The position numbers and the translations under genes were made by a program. Below are positions 24,604 through 36,874 of a DNA stretch of 64,000 bases, one piece after another (positions within the stretch are counted from its first letter, which is position 1; the number at the start of each line of letters is the position of its first letter). Where the stretch lies: positions 21,319,504 through 21,383,503 of the forward strand of contig NC_066847.1 of assembly GCF_001640805.2 (NCBI RefSeq). The letters run 5' to 3'. Source of the DNA: Lates calcarifer (Eukaryota > Chordata > Actinopteri > Centropomidae). The notes beneath the pieces were generated by a model that was not told where the DNA came from, ran no database searches, and worked only from the letters and a program-made list of their open reading frames with translations.

Positions 24604-27600
24604 ATTGCGCCATGTCTCTGCGTTAGTATGAATGTTCACACACTCGAGAGAATAGAATACAGTACTGCAGTCCAAGCAAACACAAATTCGGCAGTAGACA
24701 GGCCCAATTATTGCACAGATATTCTCTGTATTTTATGGGTGCACAAACACACACGTTTGAGTGGAAAGGAACACTGAGACACACACTTACACACACCTTC
24801 CCTGTGGAGTGTGTTAGCTCCATGACATGTTTTCCAACTCAGCAGCATCTTCCTCTGGCCTCTAATAAAACAGAGATCAAAGGCAACCAAGCAGACCTGT
24901 CATCACATACACACACACACTCACACACAATTGCCTAATTTCTGCTGCCATTATGTATGTCTGTGGGCATGTGAACAATCGTATGTTCACATGAGTCATT
25001 GTCTTTTCTACATGCTCATTAGACATATTAGCATGTATAGACAGCCCATAATAGTATGTTTTGTTTTGTTGTGTCTGTGTGCTGACATCCTGTAACTATA
25101 GCCCTACCAGGTGATACCAAATGTGTCCATCCTGCTCTAATAGATGATAAACTGTGTTAACTGCACTTTTATTTGCAAGGATCATTGGACTTTTAGCTGC
25201 AGATTGTATGTAGCTAAGATTGATTGAGCTTCTCATCATTTTCAGAAGAGATATGTTATCTCAGTTTGGGTAAAAGGTAAAGTTACAGTTTATCAAAACA
25301 GTTCATGTTTCAAGATACATACTTTACATTTAAGCCTACATTTAATGAATTTGTCTGCAGAGATGTAGTCAACTGCTAAAGAACTTTTTCAGCACTTTAT
25401 ACCTCTGGGATCGGCAAAATGACCCTTGTCCACCCCTATAAGTGAAACACAGACATATCTAGCTAATGACAAATCTACCGTCAGATTTATGGAGCCTGTA
25501 ATGTTAACACATCAGGATCCTGCTATACTCTGTGTGACAGAACTGACTGTTTTTCTTTGCATCTGAAGAGCAGGCAGCTGGGAGTCATCTCCTCTCAGTG
25601 TGTCCCCCCTGAACCCCCTCTCTCCCTGAGTAAGCCCTGAGTACAGTAATAAGTGGTCCGTGAAACCCAAGCAGCCTGCGTGGATCTGAGGCTCAAGCTT
25701 TAATAAAGGCCAGCTAAAGGAGATGAGCAGGGTTCATTTGCTCTCCAAAAACATTGCGTGTTTGTCCAGAGTTTCGTTGTCATAAATACAATCCCTCCCT
25801 CAGTCATACGAAGGAACAGCGAGAACCCTCTGACTCTCGCCTACACACTTTGTACGAGTATGTGTGTGACAGCCAAGGCTGAAAAGCCGTCTTTTTGTGA
25901 AGTATCTCATTTCAATCTCTCTTGGAAAAATACCCCCTCTATCTTCACTAAGCTTTTTCTTTTTTGCTTTACTTACACTTCTCTAAATAATTATTCATTC
26001 CAGATATTTTCAAGGAACTATGACACTCACCCTTGCACTCATTATTATTGTTTGCTTGCAAAGTTGGTTATCGAGAACTGATGGTTATTCAGCTGTGTAA
26101 TTTACACACAGTATGTCTAAAGATATTGAATAATGCTTAAAAATATAAAATAAGAGAGGGCATGAGGAGAAACTCCTGTCCCATGAGATCGATCGAGGGT
26201 GTCTGATTTTAGACCATTAAGGGTTCAGTAAGCTTAAAACAGACTTGGCTGTTCATTGTGTCATCTGAGGGCAAAAATGTTTATCCTTGTTTCGAACAGC
26301 AACACTCAAAGCCATTTGACTGTTGCCACACCATTCATGATTGCACACACAATAAGTGACAGAAGTTTTTAGAAGAAGAATTAACAAAAGGGGCTTAAGA
26401 CAGAAGTTTAGACTTTCTCACATACGTACAACTGTCCTGTCGCTGCATGAAGCCACCATGATTGTTATAATCTTAAAACTTGTCAAATGCAGACCCCCAC
26501 TGTTCCCACCTTGGAAAAGTGGAAGTGGAAGGGGTTAAATGATCTGACAAGCACTGTATTTGAAGAACGCTAAGGTCCTTGGTTTAGAGAGAGTATAGAG
26601 GTGCTTAGGCCAGTCAGAGGGGCATCGCCCTCTTGAAGCACATACACGCTCTCTCCTGCCAACACTGCTCTCTCTGAATTTCACCAACAAACAAACACTG
26701 TAGAGCTTGTCATAAATCACGGGCTGCATTTGTAAGACTCGATTTCCTGATTGTGTGTTTGGAGTGAAAACAAACCATCTGACTTTATCAGCAGATCAGT
26801 TAATAACCCAATGGGCTCTGGTGATTGCGCTGCCCCTTCAGATTACATACACAATGTACATTAGCGGTGCATCACACCCTGCTGCAATGGGTAAAACTGT
26901 ATGTTGGCTGCAAGTCTTGACGATAATTTGTTGTACATTGTCTTGCTAAAGCCATGACAACAACAATCACAATCTGTTAGTTGTGAGTAGATCTCAATGA
27001 TTGTCTGATAGCTTCACGCTGCTCTCAGCTGCTCTAATGTTTCAGCACTGACGAAGCCACATTCTTCCATAATGTGATCTAATTCCTCCTCTCCTCCCTA
27101 TCCCTCTCTCTCTCTGTCTCCTCACTTGGGTTACAAATTTCTGCATGGTTACTTTTAGGTCAAACCTCTTTATCCTGTCACGCACAGTCTCTCACCTTTT
27201 AATCTTCTCTTCTCTTTCTCCTCCCTGGCTGTCTCTCTCTAGGAGATGTCCCTGGTAGGTCCAGAGTGTCCATCAGAACAGGCAAGGAGGGTCTTCCAGT
27301 CTTTTGATCCTGAAGGTAATAAATGTGTTAGTGTCGTATATATTGTACATGTGATCTTTATGCTGCTAATGATTCACCCCCTGCACATTTGTTTTTATAG
27401 GTCATTATACTTTATTTGTCTCATTAGTACACCAGATCTTGAAAATGAAAATCTTGGCACACAGATGTTCTATAATTAATCCAAACGTTCGCTAAACACA
27501 CAAATTGAGAAAACAGTACCCTGACCCTGCTGTCTGTCTCTTCCCTTCTTCTTGGTTGAGCAGATGCATTTATAACCTCCACTGCTCCCCTCGCGTCCTC

Positions 27601-29128
27601 CTTCTTGTTTCTCATCTCTGTTATTTTCCTCTACAGGCATGACAAGCGTCTGTTTCTCTCCTCTCATCTCCACTGTTGTTGTTTAGGTTGGTGAGATCAG
27701 CTCCCCTAACAGCTGAGTCAACCGTCCTGCTCCTTCTCTCTCTTCCTTTTTTTTTTCCTAAACCTCCTTTCTTGTCATTTCCAGGTGACTGGGGTAAAAG
27801 GCAATGGGAAGGACACTGAGCAACATAATGACAGTAGAAAGATTAAGAGAAGATAGTTTGTCATGTCACAAGATATTAAAGTCAGATGTCTGCAGCATTC
27901 ATTTATGTAGCCTCAAGATTACAGTGTAGGGCATTCATGAGCACCTAGAGACAAGAAAGTGCATTGAAATGAAACATTTAGTCTTACCATCTGTTGTGTG
28001 TTGTTTTTCCTCTGCCGTGGGGACGAGAGAGGAGAGAGAGATGTAAAGAATGACAATCAAGACATGTTCAGATCACACACTTAGAGCTATCCATGTTGCA
28101 AGAGCGCTCAGCCAAGGACCTGAGTAAATCAGCATGTGTAGTACATACATTCATATTTATGTGCTTTTATTGTGAAATGAAGTGTGCTGTACTCCATCGC
28201 CATAAACAAAATTATTCACTATCTGGCTTGTAGGAACAACGTGCTGATTCGTAGGGATCTTTTTCTATGTGGTGCGATGTTATCTCGCTTGCCTGCTCTG
28301 TGCGCTTCAAGAACAAATATGTAAACAATATCTGTCTTTTGTCTTAGCTAGTCTTTTTTTTTTATCATCCTTGTTCTCTGTTTCTTCCTGTTGCACAGAA
28401 ATACCACTTTGCATATTCTGAGATACACTTAGGCTGTCATCTGCCTGGACATTCTGCATACCATATGGTCTTTTCTTACACACATTTTGTGCACAGACAT
28501 ACAACTTGGGCTATAGTGGGTGCACCCACAGTCTTAAATGCTCACATGAAAGGGCTGTACATGACACACCGTAGTGTATACGCAAAATACCATAGCCAGC
28601 AGCACAGTTGAGTGCTGTGCAAAAGTCTCATAAATCTGTCTGTGTCACATGTAGAGTCAGCACAGCTCCGTGTGTTGTGGAAAAGGGGCGCCAGACACAT
28701 TCACACACACACACACACATACACACACACTACAGTGACTCACTAGACATACACTCAAAAACCCACTGTCTCAGCATGCTCTATAATATTTGGTGTTTGT
28801 CATTGTCCCTGTGTAGTGTGTGTGCACCCTCTCTGCTGGCTGTCAAACTGTCAGTTGTCATGGAGAGAGAATAACATCTGGCACTGAAAAGGCAAGATTG
28901 AGTTGCTTGAGAGCAGACAAGCAGAGCGCTCCTCAGTTAATCTTCTTCACAACACACTTGGGGTTTATGCGTGTATCTAAACAACAGGCCACACAGGCTC
29001 GCACGCTGCAAGTGCCCGGTCGCACACAAACAGACTTTCAGGCAAGAACACATGTTAGTTCTTAAAGCTTCTCCTTTCAGGTAAAGCAATCATCATGGCC
29101 ATGGAATGTAGGTCAGAGAGAAAGGACA

Positions 29129-29184
<56 letters not shown>

Positions 29185-29353
29185 TTTTGTTTGGGCTTTT
29201 TTTTAGTTGTTTCACATGAGTTCATTCCCCAGGGCCTGTGATGTAAATAGTGCTTGTGCCATATGTCTCTAGGTGAAGGCTTCCCCTAGTTTTCAGCTAA
29301 AGCCTATATTTTATGTTTTGTCCAGGGTCAGCCAATGCATCGGTCTCACTTTA

Positions 29354-29384
<31 letters not shown>

Positions 29385-31705
29385 CTCTCTCTCTGCAGAT
29401 AATGGCTTCATCCCAGAGTCTCTCCTGGAAGATGTGATGAAGGCCCTTGACCTTGTCTCAGAGCCTGAGTAGTAAGTGCTTGCATGTTCAAGGCTTTATG
29501 TTTGTGTGTATTTCAGCTTGTGTGTGTGTATGTGTGTGTGTGTGTGTGTGGCACCTGTAGAGCTTCTAAAGTTCTAACTCCTAAGTCATGGCCAGGCCAG
29601 GTCAGCCGTCCTATGCTCATGTTTCACTACCAGGCTGCTATAAAGTAAGACCAGAGAGCTCCCACTATAAAAGCTCGGGAAGAAAGAAAGAACGAAAGAA
29701 AGAAAGAAAGTTGGAAACAGAGGCTTAAGAGGGAGATCATTAACAGCAGGAAGAAAGACTGAGAGAGGGAGGAAACGCTTTAAAGTGCCGCTTCAAACAG
29801 AAGCACGTCCTCATCTGAGGAACAGTAAGCCCTAACGCTCCAGCCGTGGGTCTGGCCAAGTCAGTGGACCACTGATCTGCTCTGCAGACCCCCAGATGGC
29901 TGATACATCATGACACTACACACCAAACTGGGGGGAGACTCCCAGTGCAAAGCATTCCTTACCACACAACCATAGAGTTATTGCAGGGATTCCACCATGT
30001 GAAAAAAGTGGCATCTTAAGTGCTGGGGGGAAAATGATTAATATGAATATCTAGAAATACTAAGTTGAAGACTTTCATCACTCATAGAAGATGAGTGTAA
30101 ACTGTTTTCAAGTTGCCCATGACTTAGTATGTCTACATAGCCTATGACCTATGACAATCAGCTGCTACCACTTGTGGTAAACCAACTTTGGTGTTTGTGG
30201 CAGAATTATCCATTCTCAAGATCTCAAAAACAGGATTTCTTGTTTATTGTGATTTTTGTAATATAAATAAACTTTGAAATTTTCTCGATAAAGTGTAAAT
30301 CCACCAAAAAACAAAATGTATTGAAGTTTTTCATGCATTCTCAACTAGGTTTAAATTATTTTAGTCAACTATTAAATCATCTCTGTGGAGCATGATAGCA
30401 TAAAAAATAGCTGTGATGTATAATAGCAGTAAAATAATAGCACGTGTCTTTAGCCTCTAATAAATCGCCTCGGATGTCATTACAAAGTCCACAAAGTCAC
30501 TCTCCCATTTACTGTTTCTGGAACAAATCCGATCCATATCCAGTCCAAAGAAATTCAATGTCAGTTTCAAGAGATATTCACAGATTTAAATGCCCCATTT
30601 GGACAATTCAAGCAAATTGAAATTAATGAGAAATATTCACAAATTATTTCCTCGATGCAGAGCCAGCTAATCATCATTTTCCAGTTCTTAAAGACGTCAA
30701 TACAGTTACAAATGAGAGATATACACCAGTCCAGACAAACATCAGCTGACTGCATTGTAGCCCAAACATGGGGATGGATTGGACACAAAGAATAACTGTG
30801 GCATTCTCAATGTTGGCATTTTTGCATGCACCATAATCTCATGTCTGGTTCATTTTTAAATGATGACATCATATGCAGTCACGCAGTGGATACAAAACAA
30901 ACCCATAACGAACAGCTAATTCCCCAGATCCTAATCAATACACAACTACTTGTTCACATTTACGAGATTGTCTTTTTTTTCACCCCTCGGCACAGAAAGC
31001 AGAAGTGTGACTCTTAAAGGGTTTCAGAGTGTTGCTCAGTGACACTACAGCAGGGGCAGTGCCTGCTCTGTATGCCACTGCTGCATGTACTACTTGTAAA
31101 AATCAATAAATGAGTACACAATCATTGCCTTCCCTCTGTGTCTGGACATAACCCCTGCTTCTCTCCTCACTGCCTTAAAAGGGCAATCTGACCAGATTTT
31201 TTTATAACGGTGGAATAATAATAACACTGATCTAAGAAGTAGGAATGTCTGGAAAGAGGTATGTTTAGTTGCACCATGGTATTCATGAAAATACGCACGC
31301 ACTCACCAAAGCAGGCATCATAAGTTCACACTGAGTGATAAGGGGATCATAAATTCATCTTGGGTTTCATAAATAGGACATCACAGACTACTGTTTTGTG
31401 TCCCCTGTTTTTTCACCTGCATGTTCCTTCTGTCAGTTTTTTTCTCTGGGTTTCTGCATCTGTTTTCCTCTGCTCACTTTTTATTTACTTCCTTCCCTAT
31501 CTATCTCTATCCTCTGTGTCTTCACAGTGTCAGTCTGGTGAAGGGTAAGCTAGATCCAGAGAGTTTGGGCATAATTCTTCTGGGCCCGTTCCTGTTGGAG
31601 TTCTTCCCTGATCAGGTATGTGTGTGCAGGGATGGACCTCTACTTCACAAATGACAAATTTCACCAGTTATACAATCCGTATCAACACATGGAAAAAGAG
31701 CTGTG

Positions 31706-31744
<39 letters not shown>

Positions 31745-33526
31745 GTGACACTAATGTCTTATTTCTCGAGCATATGCGGAAAGCTGTTTTAACAAATGAA
31801 AGGTTTTTATGCCAAATACATTCCTGTGGCGTCTCATGTGAAATCTATGCGTGTTCGTTCAACATAATATGACGTTACTTGCTGAGAAGTTAAGAAGGAG
31901 CGGTAAGACGCCTTTATGAGGCAGAGCGAGTGAGGAAGACAGAGAGGGAGAGATAGAGGGGAACTGTGTTAAAGTGATCAGGGCTTTAGGGACTCACCAG
32001 AGGAATGGCCCCGAGCCGCAAAGAAATTATACTACCATTAGCCAACTGGACACACACACTCAGACACACGTGGGATTGGGGTGAGGGTTAGGGTTTCATA
32101 TATAGGCATATAAACACGAGAAGCTGGACACGCTCTCAGACAACACAGCCTATTAGCATTCTGCACCTTCAAGCCAAAGTTATGGGAAGTGTTTTGGCTC
32201 AATGTCGTTGTTTGGACATTTTTGTAGTGTTGGCTGGTTTGTGGTAACTGGAGTTGAGCTTTGCTTCAATGCAGCAGCACACACACACATTTAAATTTAA
32301 CACACGGGATATTAACATTAAGCCTTGGTTGCAGGCAGAGATGTGTTGGTTTGACTTTTCGGTTCAAAAATGTTCTGCCTCTGTGGGTCTTTAACCCCTG
32401 TCTCTGTGAGAACAGTTTGCCCAAAGACTCTCTGACAACATTGCATGTTTTTCACTCTGCTCCCCATCTGTGTTTCAGGATTCAGGAATCCCAGACTCAT
32501 TTCCCGTCTACCACTACAATGGACTTAAACAGTCCAACCACAACGAGAGGGTAAGACACTCTTTCATATTCAGGTTTTTAATAGCAACTGACGGTGGCGG
32601 TTCCTTTTTCATATTCTGTTACTCTCTAACAATTACTTCTCTTCTTTTCCTGTCATCATTCATACACATACACACACACACACAGTTGGAGGCAGTCAGC
32701 CACTCCAGAATAAACAGTAGCTATTGCGAGCCTAATAGCCTGTCCATCCATCCAAAAACCCTGGCTTAGCCTCCTATTTCTCTGAGTCATTTCAACACGG
32801 AGGCCACTGTCAGCAGCCTAGTTGTGATAAATGGTCAAACCTAGGCCTATTAAGCAGGCTTAGTTTGATGGATGATTGTCAGTGGATGTAGCTGGTGGTG
32901 GTGCACAAACCTGGTACTCAGGAATATCATTTTCTTCATCCGTCAACTTTGTCTAGCCCGAAAAAAAAAGAGCTTTTTTCCATTCCGCTACCTGAAAATG
33001 TAGGAATGGCACCACATGTGTGCCCACACAAAAGCACACGCCTACACACACATGCATATGGCAGCAAGGCGCCTATAAGGTTGCGATGGCAATTCCATTC
33101 CCATAGCTCCAGATGGGAATAGCAGACCTGCTGACAGCAGTCCCCTGCAGCTGGTATATGTGTATGTGTGTGCGTAAGTGAGCGTCTGTTGTATACTTGT
33201 ATCCATCCCTCTGCATGTCACCCCTGACCTTTTCAGAGGAAGTGTCTGAAAAGAGATTGATAGAGTTGAAGCCTGTCTGCGCTGACGAAAGTGTTAAAAT
33301 GTGTGTGTTTGGTTAAGTCTGTGCTAACAGTGTATTAACCTACTTTTTGCATGTGCGTGTGGTTGTGTGTTTTTAGGTGGAGTATGTGGAAGGGACTGCT
33401 TTGGTGCTAGGTTTTGAGGACCCCATGGTTCGGACGGATGACACTCCAGTCAAGCGCTGCCTACAGACCAAGTGGCCGTACATCGAGCTGCTGTGGACCA
33501 CCGACCGCTCCCCATCACTGAACTAG
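15585..33526 (+). CDS. mindy3: Ubiquitin carboxyl-terminal hydrolase MINDY-3 (FAM188A), 15 coding exons, complete
   Basis: Exons: 15585-15678, 16289-16368, 16616-16676, 16778-16984, 17165-17216, 17974-18088, 18278-18351, 18487-18566, 18807-18877, 19610-19690, 27243-27315, 29399-29471, 31528-31615, 32479-32550 and 33377-33526. They join in frame to 456 residues; the human protein has 445. MINDY-3 is a cysteine protease that trims K48-linked polyubiquitin. The nucleophile sits in EGGPCAVIAPVQ (Cys51, same number as in human) and the catalytic His in GSETHLSVFF (His298). An EF-hand-like loop, FDPEDNGFIP, starts near residue 326. The C-terminus CLQTKWPYIELLWTTDRSPSLN matches the vertebrate family. 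The ATG is supported because the frame upstream has a TAG at 15426 and no intervening ATG. The extra 11 residues fit a Ser/Gln/Pro-rich segment in exon 4. Intron 10 has a GC donor (GCAAGT at 19691). The gene is divergent from the TPR gene and tandem with itga8. Confidence 0.96.
16106..16140. repeat. Perfect 15-bp inverted repeat with 5-nt loop
   Basis: AAGATATTCAGTTTA (16106-16120), loop GTGTA, then TAAACTGAATATCTT (16126-16140). The arms are exactly complementary. It lies in mindy3 intron 1. A 12-base direct repeat, TATATGACGATG, occurs twice just downstream. Confidence 0.9.
19568..19604. repeat. mindy3: (GT)n run next to the mindy3 exon 10 acceptor
   Basis: A 37-base GT-rich run is followed directly by TTTCAG and exon 10 at 19610. 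The acceptor's polypyrimidine tract is therefore largely replaced by TG repeats. Confidence 0.9.
20487..20816 (-). other. Unidentified antisense ORF in mindy3 intron 10
   Basis: An open frame of about 109 codons ends in TAA. Unlike most frames here it is free of dinucleotide-repeat composition. It has no ATG at its 5' end; the first in-frame candidate is a GTG just downstream of a TGA. To be translated it would need splicing, for example at TTGCTGCAG with the exon starting around 20781, or an internal ATG. Visible features are a C-x3-C pair (FCFRHC), one N-glycosylation sequon (NTT), and a segment YNDRFVKYKAPELAKEL before a tyrosine-rich end. I do not recognise the family. A second minus-strand frame lies nearby at 21018-21215. 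It may be a novel small exon, a decayed transposon piece or chance. Confidence 0.2.
22512..22546. repeat. (GT)n microsatellite
   Basis: A GT run of about 35 bases in mindy3 intron 10. Confidence 0.95.
24562..24602. repeat. (GT)n microsatellite
   Basis: An uninterrupted 41-base GT run in mindy3 intron 10. Confidence 0.95.
29131..29183. repeat. (GT)n microsatellite
   Basis: A 53-base perfect GT run in mindy3 intron 11, one of the longest in the window. Confidence 0.95.
29681..29710. repeat. (GAAA)n short tandem repeat
   Basis: Tetranucleotide GAAA copies with one interruption (AACGAAAG), in mindy3 intron 12. Confidence 0.85.
31709..31742. repeat. (AC)n microsatellite
   Basis: A 34-base AC run in mindy3 intron 13. 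Confidence 0.95.
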
Positions 33527-34310
33527 CACCGACAAAGTCCGGGTGTGTCTGCATATGTGGATAGACCTGCTCTGCACACCCCCTGCCCCCACCCGCCTCC
33601 CCTCTTCACGCTGACCTCTCGACGGGTCAGCAGGTTACAAAGACTTGGACACATACACACGTACAACGCAGAAACGAATGAGAAAAACACAAATGCACAC
33701 AAACATGAGACTCAGACAAACACTTTGATGGACTAAACGATGCACGCCTGAGATCCATTCTTGCATCCTCACTTACATTCCACACAAATATAAACTCACC
33801 TTTACAACTCATGCTGTTGTCTGTTCACCATGGCTTGTAATTTGACATGCAGGATGTTTATGATGTGATTATTTAAAAAAAAAATTGAATGACTGTTTAT
33901 TTTTACAGCTCTGCTCTGTGCCGACACCTCTGCTACAGTTTAGCAGTAAACAGCTAGCCACTGTTTAGAGCAGACTGAACCACATGTACAGCCAATCGAC
34001 TGTGAAACACTACTGTTAATCCAGCTATAGGACTGTTTGAGGGAAAACCTACCAAAGCCTTCCACATAAGAGAACACATACACACACAGTCACACCCACT
34101 GATAAGCGTTTACAGCGTAAAGGGACCAACCCAGACGCAGAGAACTGGAGATGTGAACAGAAGGTTTCTTCAGTGTTTTCACCAAGATGAAGCTGGTGTA
34201 GGCGTTCTGTGTGTGCGCACCTCGTGCGCCTCGCTAGGATGTTGGCCAAGTGCTCATGTATTTATTATCACACTCAAAGGTTCGGGAATAAACACTTTTC
34301 TTTTTTTGTT
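33527..34310 (+). other. mindy3: mindy3 3' UTR
   Basis: Non-coding sequence after the TAG at 33524-33526. The first AATAAA lies at 34287-34292, so cleavage at about 34305-34315 would give a 3' UTR of roughly 0.8 kb. Use of the second signal at 34373 would extend it by about 90 bases. Confidence 0.6.
34287..34292 (+). terminator. mindy3: Polyadenylation signal AATAAA
   Basis: A canonical hexamer about 760 bases after the mindy3 stop, followed by a T-rich stretch (CTTTTCTTTTTTTGTT) that fits a downstream element. Confidence 0.6.
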
Positions 34311-34372
34311 CAAATGAAGTGTGGTTTGGTAGCTTTGAAATCATAGACATCCTCCAGTGTGTGTCTTTTTCT

Positions 34373-34378
34373 AATAAA
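34373..34378 (+). terminator. mindy3: Second candidate polyadenylation signal AATAAA
   Basis: A second canonical hexamer 86 bases further on. Alternative polyadenylation is possible. Confidence 0.4.
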
Positions 34379-34399
34379 TATCATGTCCTGACCCCAACA

Positions 34400-36480
34400 T
34401 TGGACAGCCTCAGGTTTCAGGATGTCTGAGGTCTGTCTGGATCCCCTTCTTCACTAAATCACACACACAACGTATGTTTCATGTCCCCAGAGACTCTAAA
34501 TCAGTTATTCACTAAATCTCCAAGACACTGATAGTGATTTAATTACCTCTCTGTAAACAGAAAATATTCCCCCTAAGACTAAAAAGTGTGTTAGGAGATG
34601 GTTTTGTTTCTGTTTACTCAGCATCTAAATTTCCCAAAAGAAGACAAATGAAACATAATTGGCCATGTCACTTAAGGGTTTTTTTTCATTGAGCCATTAC
34701 TCAACCGGCAAATGTTAGAGGAGTAGCGTTTGAAACTATTTAAGTACTTAGTGTTTATGCATTTGTGTGAGTGTGTGTATACAGATGATGCTTGTTCCAC
34801 TCTATCTGTGCACATGATTGTTGGAATATTGGCTGGGTGTGTGTCTAATGGATAGTAATGACATTTAATGGAGAAAGGATGTGGGCCTAATCTGACATAA
34901 CACTCTGCTTAACAATCACATTACGAGTTTGTAAAAAAAAAAAAAAAAGGCAAGGGGAACGTGGGCGCAGTGTGTAAAATGTAAAGTACTACTGTTTGTG
35001 TGCAGTAATCAATCCAGACTGACCTGCAGTAAATCTGTGATCAGAATACACTGGCAGACTGACAGGACGTAACCTAAACAGTATGTGAGTTAATGTGTGT
35101 ATTCCTGGAAATTGGATATCTGTGAGAATTTTATTGGATGTAAGACGGTGGAGAAAATGATCACAGATGGAAGCGTGCGGACAATGAAACTGAGCCGCAG
35201 TTAAAATGCAAAGTTACCTGGCGGACAGCATCATAACACAGCCACTCTGAGGCCAAATGAGGCAAAAGGGCAGGAATACTGTACGTCTGGCTGCTGCTTC
35301 CTCACTCCATCATCATCACCATCTCCCTGTGTTTCTTCTGTGAGAAGAAAGAAACAGGACACATCTGTCTCCTACAGTATGTGCCTCATGTTTTGCAGGA
35401 TTTTTTTTTCCTCCGTTCATCTTAGATTTACATAAAAAAATCTGAGGAAGAACAGACCATCTCCTTTACCCTCTCCTCTCTCTCTCTTGAAGATGAGTAC
35501 ACATGGTGAACAAAGTCTGCACTCATTAAATGAAACAATAGAGGAAGGGGACAGAATTGCATGATGGATGGATGGAAGGAAATGTGTTGAAGGAGGAGAC
35601 CAGGGCAGGTAAAGGCTGTGGAGAGGGGGAAAAACTTCTCCATCTGGCGGGTCAAGGTTGGGTTTCCTCTCATACAATCTTTACCTCACCTTCTCACCTG
35701 GTTCTTATCAGCTCCTCTGACAGAAAACACACTCCAGTGCCACACTGACTGTGGTGCTTCTCTACTAAAGTTTTACTACACCGTGAGGACGGCTGTGGAG
35801 TTTAATTCATCACTTAAAGTGCCTATAAAGCTCATTTTAATTAAAACAAACTCCACAAGCTGATAAACTGCAGATTGGCTTCCTTGGAAGTAAATGCAAC
35901 AGTCATCGCTCTTCCTCTGTACTCCGCACATGCGCCTGGGAATGAGTTCTTGATATAAAAATAAATGTCCAGAAGTGTGCGCTGAGCTAAATATACAAAA
36001 ACCAGCCTGGTCTGGCGTGTCACCTCTTTAAAACTGTGTTTCATTGCAGGATATTATTTTCAGCAAGAGCGAAGTATGTTACCTCAGAGGTTTAGGAGGA
36101 AAAATCGCCTGGTGTTGAGTGAAACAGTGAGCGGGGCCAAACTGCCTAAACTTGCACATGCAGCTCAAGAGATTTCTGCTGTAAGCCGACATAATAATTA
36201 CTGACATAATTACAAGTGATTATTCTCAACGGAAGAAAACGCAGCCCTCTTTTAACGGCAACGTTGAACAGACTGGCCAGTTCAGACGAATGAAGGTGTT
36301 TCAATTGGCAAGTGACTAATCTTCGTAATTGTGCACGCGCGCCAAGTATCTGCGCGTGCCCGTGTACGTTACTGGACCCATTTGAGGCGGTGGTTATAAA
36401 TCTCACTTTAATGTTATTTATTGTTTCAGGATGAAGCCCCCAATTCGCCACAGAAAATTTGTCTGTGCCATAAAAGGAGC
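34400..36480. other. mindy3-itga8 intergenic spacer
   Basis: About 2 kb with no convincing ORF. It contains a 16-base A run near 34933 and short purine-rich stretches. The last few hundred bases become CpG-richer toward the itga8 promoter. No RNA gene or element is recognised. Confidence 0.6.
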
Positions 36481-36536
36481 GGTGACGCGCCGGCCCCTTA
36501 GCGCGCTCAGATGTGGTCTGTGCCTGTGTCTCTCTC

Positions 36537-36582
<46 letters not shown>

Positions 36583-36768
36583 GGGGGGTTAAAGTTTTGT
36601 GCAGAGGGCGGGGGCGCGACTGTGTGTAGTCTTGTAGCTGAGGCTCTGGACAGACCTGGTGGTTTCAGGGTGTCAGGAGGCAGTGTTTTTTGGGGGGGAG
36701 AGCGCAGTGATCCAGTGTCAGGCATTTGGCGGACTTTCCCGGGACAAAGCTACCTCACCTGCACAGAG

Positions 36769-36824
<56 letters not shown>

Positions 36825-36874
36825 GTTCCCTCTCATTTTGGGGGGAATAGTGCGCAGCTGGCTGCTCTTTTTGG
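36481..36874 (+). promoter_or_regulatory. itga8: itga8 promoter and 5' UTR with GT and CT microsatellites
   Basis: GC-rich sequence starts with GCGCGCTC-type words, then a (GT)n run at 36539-36574 and a perfect (CT)n run at 36773-36821 that ends only 53 bases before the ATG. No TATA box is evident. Such CT/GA tracts are common in TATA-less promoters. An in-frame TAG at 36848 separates this region from the coding start. Confidence 0.5.
36773..36821. repeat. itga8: (CT)n microsatellite just upstream of the itga8 start
   Basis: A 49-base perfect CT run in the presumed 5' UTR or core promoter of itga8. Confidence 0.95.

Larger units (their letters stand above)
19691..27242 (+). other. mindy3: mindy3 intron 10 with GC donor
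   Basis: This 7.55-kb intron is by far the largest in mindy3. It begins with GCAAGT instead of GT and ends in TCTCTCTCTAG. It contains (GT)n runs at 22512-22546 and 24562-24602 and an antisense open frame at 20487-20816. No other gene-like content is seen in the rest. Confidence 0.85.
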
